DNA of 64,000 nt. It comes from Anthoceros angustus (Eukaryota; Streptophyta; Anthocerotopsida; Anthocerotales; Anthocerotaceae). Below are positions 43,301 to 54,709 of this stretch, one piece after another. Made by a program: the position numbers and the translations under genes. The stretch covers positions 62,001 through 126,000 of the forward strand of contig VJWM01000025.1 in the NCBI GenBank assembly GCA_010909165.1. The letters run 5' to 3'. Numbering within the stretch: the stretch's first letter is position 1; each line of letters opens with the position of its first letter. The notes beneath the pieces were generated by a model. That model was not told the DNA's origin. It was given only the letters and a program-made list of their open reading frames with translations, and did not search any database.

Positions 43301-43499
43301 AGCATTTCATCACTTGCAACCAACCATCATGGCTACCTCTTTTAAGGTCCTTGCCAACACTAGTTCAAACATAAACAACTCCCTAAGGCATCAATTAAAA
43401 TCCTAAGAGAGCGAATTGCTAAGTTCTTCAAAACCCTCGGGGGGCCCTTACCCTGGTGGAATCCCACCCGCAAGTTCCTTGCTACCCCTCATTCTAGTT

Positions 43500-44511
43500 C
43501 AATAGGCTCAAGACTAGGGCCATGTTGTCCTCCCCTGGCCCATCCTCGAAGATCGCTAGCCCTCGGCCGCAGTGCATGTCCATACCTCCTCACCCTAGGG
43601 AGGAGGGTTTCACCTCCTTTGCTTCTCTATATCCAACCTTGTGGACTGGGCATACTCCACTAAACTGCCATGAGCGCCCTCCCCAATGGCCACATCACCC
43701 CCTAGAGTAGGGGCATCGGCCACCCTAACTCCCTCAATATTGCTCGCAGTGCCTCCCGCCGCCTCCATTGTAACTCAACTTGTGGGTGTAGGGATGCTCA
43801 CTGCAGTACCTCACCCACGCCGAAGCAAAACAAATCTAATATGCAAGTATAGGTGCAAACCAATAACAACAGGAGAGAATAACTCGCACATCGTAGCACA
43901 AACACACTCCCCACGAGAACAACATGCAAATTCCTAACACATCGCTCTCGGAGTCATAGCTTTAGCCTCCTCATAACACGCTTGTATTGCCTTTAAATCT
44001 TTGGCCTCCTCATAACACGCTTGTATTGCATATTTAAAGGGCCTCCTCACATAACACTCTAGTACCGTGTGCATCGATTGGCAGCTGGTTGTTGCATTGT
44101 AAAGGTCGACCCTGAAAATAATAATGAAGGCGTGAGTGCCCAAGTTTGTGCGCTGGAAAACATTGCTTTTTCCTTAGGGGTGATTGTGCTCCCAGTGTGA
44201 ATGCGCATGGACATGAATGGCGAACGCTGATCCGCGTCCCATCGTAAGAGACACAATTAGAATCGAATGGATCTTCTCTTTCTCGAATGAAGAAATCGTA
44301 GACAGATTTCCTTAATTACACCGTACAAGGAAGCATGACTTGAAATGCCCCGTTGCTGTCCGAAACTCGGAAAGCATAACGTGTCTCTTTGACGGTCAGC
44401 AATGCAAAACAGGCTGCTCACTCCTTCAGGGTGGTGTGGTCTTATACAGTACCTGGGGATCCTGCCTAGTCTTTTGATAGAGTCATCTTCCGACAGCAGT
44501 CTCCCTGAACG
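43500..44511 (+). repeat. Spacer module with PPR tail remnant and PPR4 upstream block
   Basis: The module starts at the CATGTTGTCCTCC landmark near 43523, contains a decayed PPR C-terminus (44065-44115, encoding YRVHR and then GCCIVKVDP, where GRP has been lost by a base change and shift), then the conserved upstream block to the PPR4 ATG at 44512. It recurs at 45160-46170 and 54710-55584. Confidence 0.75.
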
Positions 44512-45155
44512 ATGGCCACAGTATGGCAACCGGACCCGTTGTGGACCCAACAAATTGGTGTGTCTACAGGGATCCTAGTAGGAACTCCGGCTCATCTCAC
44601 GTCAGGGAGTCCACCCCTAGCAAACAACCAAGCCTCCAGGTGCGGCAGTTTAAGGAACCCAGCACCTCCAGTTCCGAGAAAATGGGTGGATGGGGACGGA
44701 TTTTCAACCGATGGTCATCGCCAGGAGCAGGAGCACTTGTGGCAACAACTTTTTCTGGACCCTTCCATGTGGTGGGATTACAGACGAGACAAGAAGAGTT
44801 CCCGTTCGCCTGACTTCCGGCGTAAGGGGTCGGCCGATGTGCTGTGGTTAAACAACGTGTTTAAGCCAGCGTGGGTTGATGAGCAGCTCGTTTCCTTGGA
44901 TATGCACATGGGTCGTGGTGCCTCTCCTTCCAAGTCGACCTTTCCGGATAAGCCTGAACCTGGCAGGCAGGATCGGAAATGGGCGTCGTAACGGCTGGAA
45001 CCGTGAGCATGTTATGTCAGCAGGGAAGCTTTCTGAGGCCGTTGGAGCCCTGGAATCTCTGGCGCAGACAGACTTGCTGTTTCAGTCTCTGTTTTACACT
45101 GTGCTGAAACTGTGTACAGCTAAGAAGGATTTGGTTGGGGCGACGAGTTCATGAT
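44512..45155 (+). pseudogene. PPR4: N-terminal PPR gene fragment truncated by a duplication junction
   Basis: The ATG at 44512 opens 159 aa (MATVWQPDPLWTQQIGVST, WLNNVFKPAWVDEQLVSLDM). A frameshift near 44965 is followed by GVVTAGTVSMLCQQGKLSEA and LFYTVLKLCTAKKDLV. At about 45155 the sequence jumps from PPR (CAAAACTTGGG) to the spacer landmark CATGTTGTCC, so no PPR motifs or editing domain remain. The leader is one of the two best examples of the putative transit peptide. Confidence 0.85.
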
Positions 45156-45159
45156 CTCA

Positions 45160-46170
45160 AAACTTGGGCCATGTTGTCCTCCTCTCGGCCCATCCCTCAA
45201 GAAGATCGCCTAGTCTTGGCATGGGCATGTCCTCTATACTTGCCGCCTCCCTCACCCTAGGGGAGGAGGGTTTCACCTCCTTTGCTTCTCTATATCCAAC
45301 CTTGGGCTGGACTCGACCCCATACTCCACTAAACCGCCATGAGCGCCTCCCAATGGCCACATCACCCCTAGAGTAGGGGCACTCCACCCTAACTCCCTCA
45401 ATATTGCTCATCCTCCCGCCTCCATTGTAACTCAACTTGTGGGTGTAGGGATGCTCGCTACGCTCGTAGGTACCTCACCTACGTCGATAGGTACCCAAGC
45501 AAAACAAATCTAATATGCAAGTATAGGTGCAAACCAATAACAACAGGAGAGAATAACTCGCACATCGTAGCACAAACACACTCCCCACGAGAACAACATG
45601 CAAATTCCTAACACATCGCTCTCGGAGTCATAGCTTTAGCCTCCTCATAACACGCTTGTATTGCCTTTAAATCTTTGGCCTCCATGCTTGTGTGCATATT
45701 TAAAGGGCCTCCTCACATAACACTCTAGTACCGTGTGCATCGATTGGCAGCTGGTTGTTGCATGTAAAGGTCGACCCTGAAAATAATAATGAAGGCGTGA
45801 GTGCCCAAGTTTGTGCGCTGGAAAACATTGCTTTTCCTTAGGGGTGATTGTGCTCCCAGTGTGAATGCGCATGGACATGAATGGCGAACGCTGATCCGCG
45901 TCCCATCGTAAGAGACACAATTAGAATCGAATGGATCTTCTTTCTCGAATGAAGAAATCGTAGACAGATTTCCTTAATTACACCGTACAAGGAAGCATGA
46001 CTTGAATGCCCCGTTGCTGTCCGAAACTCGGAAAGCATAACGTGTCTCTTTGACGGTCAGCAATGCAAAACAGGCTGCTCACTCCTTCAGGGTGGTGTGT
46101 CTTATACAGTACCTGGGGATCCTGCCTAGTCTTTTGATAGAGTCATCTTCCGACAGCAGTCTCCTGAACG
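45160..46170 (+). repeat. Second copy of the spacer module, upstream of PPR5
   Basis: Same order as 43500-44511: CATGTTGTCC landmark, decayed PPR tail (45733-45785), then the conserved upstream block to the PPR5 start. Together with PPR4 it shows a tandem duplication with a period of about 1.64 kb. Confidence 0.8.
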
Positions 46171-49100
46171 ATGGCCACAGTATGGCAACCGGACCCGTTG
46201 TGGACCCAACAAATTGGTGTGTACAGGGATTCTAGTAGGAACGGCTCATCTCACCTCAGGAGTCACCCTGGCAAACAACCAAGCCTCCAGGTGCAGCAGT
46301 GTAAGGAGCCCAGCACTTCCACTTCCGAGAAAATGGGTGGATGGGGACGGATTTTCCAGCGATGGTCGTCGCCAGGAGCAGGAGCACTTGTGGCAACAAT
46401 TTTTCTGGACCCTACCATGTGGTGGGACAACAGACGAGATAAGAAGAGCTCCCGTTCGCCTGACTTCCGGCGTAAGGGTCCGGCGAGGTGCTGTGGTTAA
46501 ACAACGTGTTTAAGCCAGCGTGGGTTGATGAGCAGCTCGTTTCCTTGGATATGCACATGGGTCGTGGTGCCTCTCCTTCCAAGTCGACCTTTCCGGATAA
46601 GTCTGAACCTGGAAGGCGTGCAGGATCGGAAATGGGCGTCGTAACGGCTGGAACCGTGAGCATGTTATGTCAGCAGGGGAAGCTTTCTGAGGCCGTTGGA
46701 GCCCTGGAATCTCTGGCGCATACAGGCTTTGCTGTTTCTCACTCTCTGTTTTGCTCCGTGTTGAAACTGTGTACGGCTAAGAAGGATTTGGCTATGGGTC
46801 GACGAGTTCATGACCTCACTGTCAAACTTGGGTATGAGTCGCATACTTGGGGAACCATATCTTGCGCATGTATGCATGTGGAGGTAGGCTAGAGGAGGCC
46901 ATGGATGTGTTCACCAGGGTGGCAAACCAGATGCCTTCATGTGGTCTTCCATAATCTCTGCATACGCTAAGCATGGGAAACCTAATGAGGCCATACAACT
47001 GTACCATGAGATGCGTAGGTCAGGAGTGAAGGCGGATGCTCACGTCTTTGTAGCTGCCCTTCAAGCTTGTGCATTTGCCGCCGACTTGGAATCTGGCAGA
47101 AAGTGCACTGTGATGGTTGCAGAGTGGCATTCTACTAACTTGTTTGTTGGCAACTGCCTGGTGGACATGTATGCAAAATGTGGCGAACTGAAAGATGCAC
47201 GCCAGGTTTTTGACAGCATGGCCACAAAGGATGTGGTGACATGGAATCCCTGATTGCTGGGTATGCACAGCAAGGACTCGCCAAGAGGCGCTTGTTGTGT
47301 ATGGACAAATGGAGGAGGAGGCCTTGATTTTGGCTGACCATGTTACTTTTGCTTGCCTTCTGAAGGCCTGTGCAAGCACTGGTGCCAGAAGGGCAGGCAG
47401 CTGCACTCACAGATTGTCGAAAGAGGACTGCTGGATGTAGTGTGGGCAACTGCCTGGTGGACATGTATGCAAAATGTGGTGAACTGGAAGATGCACGCCA
47501 GGTTTTTGACAGCATGGCCACAAAGGATGTGGTGACATGGAATGCCCTGATTGCTGGGTATGCAGCAACTCTGCCGTGAGGCGCTTGTGTATGGACAAAT
47601 GGAGGAGGCAGGGCTGATTTTGGCTAACCATGTTACTTTTGCTTGCCTTCTGAAGGCCTGTGCACTGGTGCCTTACAGAAGGGCAGGCAGCTGCACTCAC
47701 AGATTGTCGAAAGAGGACTGCTGGATAACGTAGTGTTGGGCAACTGCCTCGTGGACATGTATTCAAAATGTGGTGAACTGGAAGATGCCCGCCAGGTTTT
47801 TGACAGCGTGGGCACAAAGGATGTGGTGACATGGAATGCCCTGATATCTGGGTATGCACAGCAAGGACTCGGCCAAGAGGCGCTTGTTGTGTTTGGACAA
47901 ATGGAGCAAGAGGGGCTGATTTTGGCTAACCATGTTACTTTTGCTTGCCTTCTGAAGGCCTGTGCCTTACAGAAGGGCAGGCAGCTGCACTCACAGATTG
48001 TGAAAGAGGACTGCTGGATAACGTGTGGGCAACTGCCTGGTGGACATGTATGCAAAATGTGGTGAACTGGAAGATGCACGCCAGGTTTTTGACAGCTTGG
48101 TCACAAAGGATGTAGTGACATGGAATGCCCTGATAGCTGGGTATGCACAGCAAGGACTCGGCCAAGAGGCGCTTGTTCTATTTGGACAACTGGAGGAGGA
48201 GGGCCTGATTTTGGCTAACCATTTTACATTTGCTTGCCTCCTCAAGGCCTGTGCGAGCACTGGTGCCTTGCAGAAGGGCAGGCAGTTGCACTCACAGATT
48301 GTTGAAAGAGGACTGCTGGATGACGTAGTGGTGGGCACCTGCCTGGTGGACATGTATGCAAAATGTGGTGAACTGGGAGATGCGCGCCAGGTTTTTGACA
48401 GCTTGGCCACAAAGAATGTGGTGACATGGACCGCCCTGATTGCTGGGTATGTGCAGCAAGGACTTGGCCAAGAGGCGCTTGCTGTGTATGGACAAATGGA
48501 GGAGGCTGGTGTCATTTTGGCTGATTATGTTACTTTTGCTTGCCTCCTGAAGTCCTGTGCCAGCACTGGTGCGTTACAGAAGGGCAGGCAGCTGCACTCA
48601 CAGATTGTGGAAGAGGACTGCTGGATAACGTAGTGTTGGGCAACTGCCTGGTGGACATGTATGCAAAATGTGGTGAACTGGAAGATGCACGCCAGGTTTT
48701 TGACAGCATGAACACAAAGGATGTGGTGACATGGAATGCCCTGATATCTGGGTATGGTACTTGTGATGAAGGTCACAAGGCACTAGCTTGTTTTGAGGAG
48801 ATGTTAGTTGCCGGTATTCAGCCTGATGCTACTTTTACTTGCCTTCTAGTAGCATGCAGTCATGAGGACTGGTCATGAGGGTCGCAAGCACTTTGATTCC
48901 ATGGCTGAACAGCATGGCATCAAACCTACTATTGAGCATTACAATTGCATGATTGATCTTCTTGGGCGCGCAGGCCATTTGGATGAAGCAGAGAAGATGC
49001 TCTTTTCATGTGAGGGCCAAAGTAATGTCGTGGGCTTGACGTGCTTGTTGAACGCCTGCAAAAGTCATGGGGATGTAGAGAGGGCGCTCTGGTGTTTTGA

Positions 49101-49622
49101 TAGCATTGTTAGGCTGGACCTCAGGGCGCCTGCGTATGTGCTCATGGCCAAAGCCTACGCCGATACAGGTAGGTGGAGCGATGTAGACAGGATTGAAACA
49201 CAGAGAATGGTAGCAGGAGCTAACAAGAAACCTGCAGTGGCGACCATTGAGGTGAATAAGCAGGTACATACATTTCGGTGGGAGAAAGAAGAGATGATCT
49301 TGCGTTGAAGGTAGAGAGCACGAATGCACGTCTGAAGCAGGAAGGAGGCCACGTACCTCACACAAAGTTGGTGTTGAAGCCACTGTCTGAGAAGGAAAAG
49401 GAAGATGCGCTTTGTGGGCATGCTGAGAAGCTAGCTCTGGCGTTTGGTCTGTTGAACACTCCAGTGGGACACCTCTGGTGGTAACGAAGAATCTACGCAT
49501 GTGCAGTGACTGCCACAGTTCCACGGAGATCATGTCAAGGCTTGAACAGAGAGACATTGTTGTAAGGGATGGGTACCGTGTGCATCGATTCGCAGCTGTT
49601 GTTGCAGTAAAGGTGACCGTGA
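46171..49622 (+). pseudogene. PPR5: PLS-class PPR gene with six PLS units and DYW:KP domain, frameshifted
   Basis: Start at ATG 46171 (MATVWQPDPLWTQQIGV). Open pieces include 46488-46892 (leader to first motifs), 46939-47253 (AYAKHGKPNEAIQLYHEM intact) and 48025-48633 (202 aa, two complete PLS units). Six S motifs are visible near 47150, 47450, 47750, 48040, 48345 and 48650. The E region is at 48862-49308 and the deaminase at 49278-49560 (NKKPAVATIEV, HAEKLALAFGLL, CSDCH). The final GCCSCKGRP is broken by two small deletions at 49605-49615. This copy has as many repeat units as PPR3, the largest number here. Confidence 0.85.
48025..48633 (+). CDS. PPR5 central open frame, two PLS triplets
   Basis: The 202-aa frame reads [61 protein letters not shown], then [40 protein letters not shown] and a last L motif. 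Adjacent S motifs differ at residue 5 (Asn, then Thr) and adjacent P motifs likewise (Asn, then Thr). By the PPR code Asn/Asp favours U and Thr/Asp favours G. It is a fragment of PPR5. Confidence 0.75.
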   Translation: MGNCLVDMYAKCGELEDARQVFDSLVTKDVVTWNALIAGYAQQGLGQEALVLFGQLEEEGLILANHFTFACLLKACASTGALQKGRQLHSQIVERGLLDDVVVGTCLVDMYAKCGELGDARQVFDSLATKNVVTWTALIAGYVQQGLGQEALAVYGQMEEAGVILADYVTFACLLKSCASTGALQKGRQLHSQIVEEDCWIT

Positions 49623-49969
49623 ACTTGAACAAGTAGTAGCTCAAGTGTGCATGAGAACATTTTTTCCTTAGGGGAGAATGTGCCTGATTAACACATGGAC
49701 ATGGATTGCTAACGCTGATCCGCCTCTCATCGTAACAGACACATCAGAATCGAATGATCTCTTTCTGGAACAGAAACTGTGACAGATTTTCTGATGGAAG
49801 CGTGGTGATTGCCTCCCAAACTCCGAGACCATTATGTGTGTGGGTAAGCAATTCAGAACAGTCTGCTCACTCGTCAGGGTGGTGCAGACCTGGTCATACA
49901 CAGTACCTGGGGATCCTGCGTTGTCTTTTTGTTAGAGTAATCTTCCGACAGCAGTCTTCCTTAAGCATT

Positions 49970-52510
49970 GCCACAGTATGGCAACCGGACCCGTTGTGGA
50001 CCCAACAAATTGGTGTGTTTACAGGGATCCTTGTAGGAGCTCCGGCTCATCTAACGTCAGGGAGTCCACCCCTGGCAAACAATCAAGCCTCCAGGTGCGG
50101 CAGTGGAAGGAGCTCAGCACTTCCAGTTCCGAGAAAATGGGTGGGTGGAGACAGAAGTTCCAGTGACGGTCGTTGCCAGGAGCAGGAGCACTTGTGGCAA
50201 CAATTCTTTTTGGACCCTACTTTGTGGTGGGATAACAGACGAGATAACGTGTTGATGACCTGATCGTTTCCTTGGATACGCAAATGGGTCATGTTGCCTC
50301 CTTCCAAGTCGAGCTTCCGGATAAGCCTGAACCTGGGAGGCGTGCAGGATCGGAAATGGGCGTCAACGGCTGGAACCGTGAGCATTATCTCAGCAGGAAG
50401 CTGAGGCCGTTGGAGCCCTGGAATCTCTGGCGCAGACAGACTATGCAATCTCAGTCTCTGTTTTACACGTGTTGAAACTGTGTACAGCTGAAGGATTTGG
50501 TTGTGGGCGACGAGTTCATGATCTCGGTACGATTCGAATGCATACTTGGGAACCATATCTTGCGCATGTATGCATGTGGAGGTAGGCTAGAAGGCCATGG
50601 ATATGTTCACCATGGGGCAAACCGGATGCCTTCATGTGGTCTTCCATAATCTCTGCATACAAGCATGGGAAACCTAATGAGGCCATACAACTGTACCATG
50701 AGATGCGTAGGTCAGGAGTGAAGGCGGATGCTCACGTCTTTGTAGCAGCCCTTCAAGCTTGTGCATTTGCCTCGACTTGGAATCTGGCAGAAAGTGCACT
50801 GTGATGTGTTGCACAGTGGCATTCCTACAACTTATTTGTTGGCAACTGCCTGGTGGACATGTATGCAAAATGTGGCAAAATGAAAGATGCGCCAGGTTTT
50901 GACAGCATGGCCACAAAGGATGTGGTGACATGGAATGCCCTGATATCTGGGTATGCAAAATGTGGTGAACTGGAAGATGCACGCCAGGTATTTGACAGTA
51001 TGAACACAAAGAATGTGGTGACATGGAATGCCCTGATTGCTGGATACGCCGAGCACGGGCTGGGACAAGAGGCGCTCGTTGTGTACGAACAAATGGAGCA
51101 GGAGGGTATCATTTTGGCTGACCATGTTACTTTTGCTTGCCTTCTGAAGGCTTGTGCAAGCACTTGTGCCTTACAGAAGGGCAGGCAGCTGCACTCACTC
51201 ATTGTCGAAAGAGGGCTGCTGGATGATGTAGTGGTGGGCACCTGTCTTGTGGACATGTATGCAAAGTGTGGTGAACTGGAAGATGCACACCTGGTTTTTG
51301 ACAGCTCGGCTGCAAAGGATGTGGTGACATGGAATGCTCTGATAGCTGGATATGCACAGCGTGGACTAGGCCAAGAGGCGCTTGGTGTGTATGCACAAAT
51401 GGAGCAAGAAGGCCTCATTTTGGGTGACGATGTTACTTTTGCTTGCCTTCTGAAGGCCTGTGGAAGCACTGGTGCCTTACAGAAGGGCAGGGAGCTGCAC
51501 TGCCAGATTGTGGAAAGAGGACTCCTGGATAATGTGTTGGTGGGCAACAGCCTGGTGGACATGTATGCAAAATGTGGTGAACTGGAAGATGCACGCCAGG
51601 TTTTTGACAGAATGAACACAAAGAATGTGGTGACTTGGAATGCCCTTATATCCGGGTATGGTACTTGTGATGATGGTCAGACAGCACTTGCTTGTTTTGA
51701 GGAGATGTTAGCAGCTGGTGTTCAGCCTGATGGCGCTACGTTCAGCTGCCTTCTAGTAGCATGCAGTCATGAGGGACTAGTCCGTGAGGGTCGCAAGCAC
51801 TTTGATTCCATGGCTGAACAGCATGGCGTCAAACCTACTATTGAGCATTACACCATGATCTACTTGGGCGTTCGGGCCACTTAGATGAGGCTAAGAACAT
51901 CCTCTTGTCATGCGAGGGCCAAAGTGATATTGTAGGATTGATGCCTGTTGAATGCCTGCAAAAGACACGGGGATATAGAGAGGGCGATGTGGTGTTTTGA
52001 AAGCATTGTTAGGCTGGACCCTCAGCGGACATCAGCGTATGTGCTCATGGCCAATGCTTACGCGGATGCAGGTAGGTGGACTGATGTAGACAGGATTGAA
52101 ACACAGAGAATAGTAGCAGGAGCTAACAAGAAACCTGCTGTGGCCACCATTGAGGTGAAGAAGCAGGTACATACGTTTGCTGTGGGGGAAAGGAGAGATG
52201 ATCTTGCGTTAAAGCTAGAGAGCACGAATGCCCGTCTGAAGCAGGAAGGAGGCCACATACCTCATACAAAGTTGGTGTTGAAGCCACTGTCTGAGAAGGA
52301 AAAGGAAGATGCGCTTTGTGGGCATGCTGAGAAGCTAGCCTTAGCGTTTGGTCTGTTGAACACTCCGAGTGGGACACCTCTGGTGGTAACAAAGAATCTA
52401 CGCATGTGCAGTGACTGTCACAGTTCCACGGAGATTATGTCAAGGCTTGAACAGAGACATTGTTGTGAGAGATGGGTACCGTGTGCATCGATTTGCAAAT
52501 GGTTCTCCCG
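49970..52510 (+). pseudogene. PPR6: PLS-class PPR gene, start codon lost and DYW end truncated
   Basis: The start site seen in other copies (ATGGCCACAGTATGG) reads ATTGCCACAGTATGG at 49969, so the normal start is missing. A deletion removes most of the WLNNVFKPAWVDEQL coding region (near 50245), as in PPR8. The body is good: 50853-51884 is one 343-aa frame with four S motifs. The E/DYW frame 51948-52535 has NKKPAVATIEV, HAEKLALAFGLL and CSDCH but leaves the gene at about 52494, where it joins repeat R3. The last 15 or so residues, including the second zinc set, are therefore absent. Confidence 0.85.
50853..51884 (+). CDS. PPR6 repeat array, longest open PPR frame (343 aa)
   Basis: The frame contains, in order, an S motif, a P motif followed directly by a second S motif ([21 protein letters not shown]), then two full P-L-S triplets and the terminal P2-L2-S2 ([39 protein letters not shown]). 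It ends by frameshift in the S2 motif (EHYTMIYLGVRAT). S-motif residue 5 is Thr in one unit ([13 protein letters not shown]) and Asn in another ([13 protein letters not shown]). Confidence 0.8.
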   Translation: MDMYAKCGKMKDAPGFDSMATKDVVTWNALISGYAKCGELEDARQVFDSMNTKNVVTWNALIAGYAEHGLGQEALVVYEQMEQEGIILADHVTFACLLKACASTCALQKGRQLHSLIVERGLLDDVVVGTCLVDMYAKCGELEDAHLVFDSSAAKDVVTWNALIAGYAQRGLGQEALGVYAQMEQEGLILGDDVTFACLLKACGSTGALQKGRELHCQIVERGLLDNVLVGNSLVDMYAKCGELEDARQVFDRMNTKNVVTWNALISGYGTCDDGQTALACFEEMLAAGVQPDGATFSCLLVACSHEGLVREGRKHFDSMAEQHGVKPTIEHYTMIYLGVRAT

Positions 52511-52535
52511 TCCCCAGACGTTGTTAATTAATTAA
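51948..52535 (+). CDS. PPR6 E2 and DYW:KP domain, open but 3'-truncated
   Basis: The 195-aa frame covers E motifs (MNACKRHGDIERAMWCFESI, YVLMANAYADAGRWTDVDRI), NKKPAVATIEVKKQVHTFAV, GHAEKLALAFGLL and MCSDCHSSTEIMS. A frameshift (GAGAGACATTG became GAGACATTG, near 52455) scrambles the last residues, and repeat DNA begins near 52494. The first zinc site is intact; the second is lost. Confidence 0.85.
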   Translation: MNACKRHGDIERAMWCFESIVRLDPQRTSAYVLMANAYADAGRWTDVDRIETQRIVAGANKKPAVATIEVKKQVHTFAVGERRDDLALKLESTNARLKQEGGHIPHTKLVLKPLSEKEKEDALCGHAEKLALAFGLLNTPSGTPLVVTKNLRMCSDCHSSTEIMSRLEQRHCCERWVPCASICKWFSRPQTLLIN

Positions 52536-54650
52536 AATAAGTAAAGCTGAAAATCCAGAAATTATTATACTTAAAATGTTGAATAGGTGAAAATTTGAGT
52601 TTATGATCACAGAAAACAAGATTAGGATTTTGTGGAAAATTAGGGCTTGTTTAGAGGTCTCATACCCATTAGTTATATATATATATACCTATGTATTTTA
52701 ATAAATATTTAAATTTAATAAAATTATTTTTGTAAATTTTAAAATTTTGAAAATATAAATATTTATATTGAACTATCAAAAAATAATTATTTTGGATCCT
52801 GTTGAACCACCCCTGCATAATTATTAGTTCAAAGTTTTGTTAGAAAAAAATGAGGCTAAGTTAAGATGAGGACATATTCATATTAGGGGCTAACAAAAGG
52901 TTGCATGACAAACCTTTTCAAACAATTCACATAAAATACAAACAAACCACAAAAATGCCCGCTTTTAGGGCAGTGCCCACAAATCACAGCATTTTGGTTT
53001 TGTATGCCCATTATAGGAATGCACCAGGGGACTATGGGTTCATGCCCTCAAGGCTTTCTTGACCTCATGTGTGCGCATTTTGCGCGCACCCTGCCCTGCG
53101 CACAGGCCTGTGCCCCGCAGGTGCGCGTGCTGAGTGCGCGGTGCCCCTAAGTGCATGGCAAGCAATGAGTGTGAACCTTCATTGATTTGTGATTAAGATT
53201 TCATTCTAATGTGGACCAATGGGCATAATTACGATCAGTAAGTGTCATGAACTTAAATGTGAGTGTAATGAAATGGTGGTCCATTAAAATTGGCGAGCAA
53301 CCCATTAGTTTTGGGAGCTAGTTTGGAATGGATGGTTTATGAATGATGGTTAAATTTGCTATGTATGTACCATCTAGTTTAGAAGTAATTACTATTTAAT
53401 AATATATATGGTATTTTTTAGTAACTCCGTGATAATCTAAAGTTGGCGAGAATGGACGTACGGTTGAAGTTTAATTGCAAATTCCGATAAGTGTGGTAAT
53501 TTAAATATACCTAAATCACCTTTCGTGTGGCTTGCAACTCCCAGACAAGCGTACGCTGATAGAACACGTATGTGCCATGCCAGGCATACTTTGACGGTAC
53601 AGGTGACTCTGTCCGAACACATCACTACTATGTACGCACCGCCATTTATGACAAGCCTAAAATGACGCTGGGGGTTGCGCGTCATTGACAACCACCGCAG
53701 GAAAACTGCGACGCGGGTTTTGGTGTCAATTGTCCACTTATTGGGACTGGTTCAGTGCCTTTAGAGGTCCCATTAAGGGATCAGATATATTTTCCTATTT
53801 AAACATAATAAAAATATTATAAACTCTAAAATCAAAAAAATACCCAAAAACAAAGAAAATTTTAAATTTTGATTGATAGGTTTCACTAAGAATAACTTTT
53901 ACCACTTCTCATATAGTTGTTTGGCTGCGCTTTCTCGACATCAAAACCTATACTGTCATAGGAAAAAGCTTGGCTTGAGTCTTCAATCACCTAAAGTGTG
54001 CTGAAATAATCGATTCTTTTCTTTCTTTTTAATAGTAAACAAAATTAGTCATTGGGTGAAACTAACATGAATGTATGTTTCAAAAGGTCCCAATTATCAT
54101 TTACAAAAGTCTCATTTATTATATTGTAAACTAAAGGGAGTAGGATGTCCCATTTAGAGAATCCCATTTATAGAGTTCATTAGGGGCATATGGAAGCCTA
54201 TCATTGTTATAAGTCAGAAATGTTGGTGACTTGCTATCACCGATGTCGCACGTCATGATAGCGGCTGAATATGCCACTGCTGGATCAGATGGGATCTTGA
54301 GAGAGTGGGGTTTGGCGGCACCGAGTTTCAACAGGTTTTGACATTCGGCCGGGGCGGCTTAGCGGACCATGGCATCGGTATGGCGGTAGCAGCGAGAAGC
54401 GATATGAGCTAGACCTTGTTACTTTTGCTTACATTTTAAGGTTTGTGGAAGCAATAAAGCAATTATTTTTAATCCTAAGAATTTATATTATTTAATTCTA
54501 GATTTTAGGTGCCATTGAATCTTGTAATTAATGCATTCATCCTTGACCAACCATCATGGCTACCTCTTTGGGTCCTTGAACACTAGTTCAAACATAAACT
54601 CTAAGGCATCAATTAAAATCCTAAGAGGCATGCTAAGTTCTTCAAAACCT
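52494..54650. repeat. R3-R4 mosaic, second long copy, between PPR6 and PPR7
   Basis: Starts in the middle of R3 (GCAAATGGTTCTC) and follows the order of 40960-43400 base by base, but with very many short deletions. No gene is present; decayed PPR remnant DNA lies at 54365-54450. Confidence 0.8.
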
Positions 54651-54709
54651 TTACCTGGTGGAATCACATGAGTTTTGCTATCATTCTAGTTGATAGGCTC
54701 AGACTAGGG

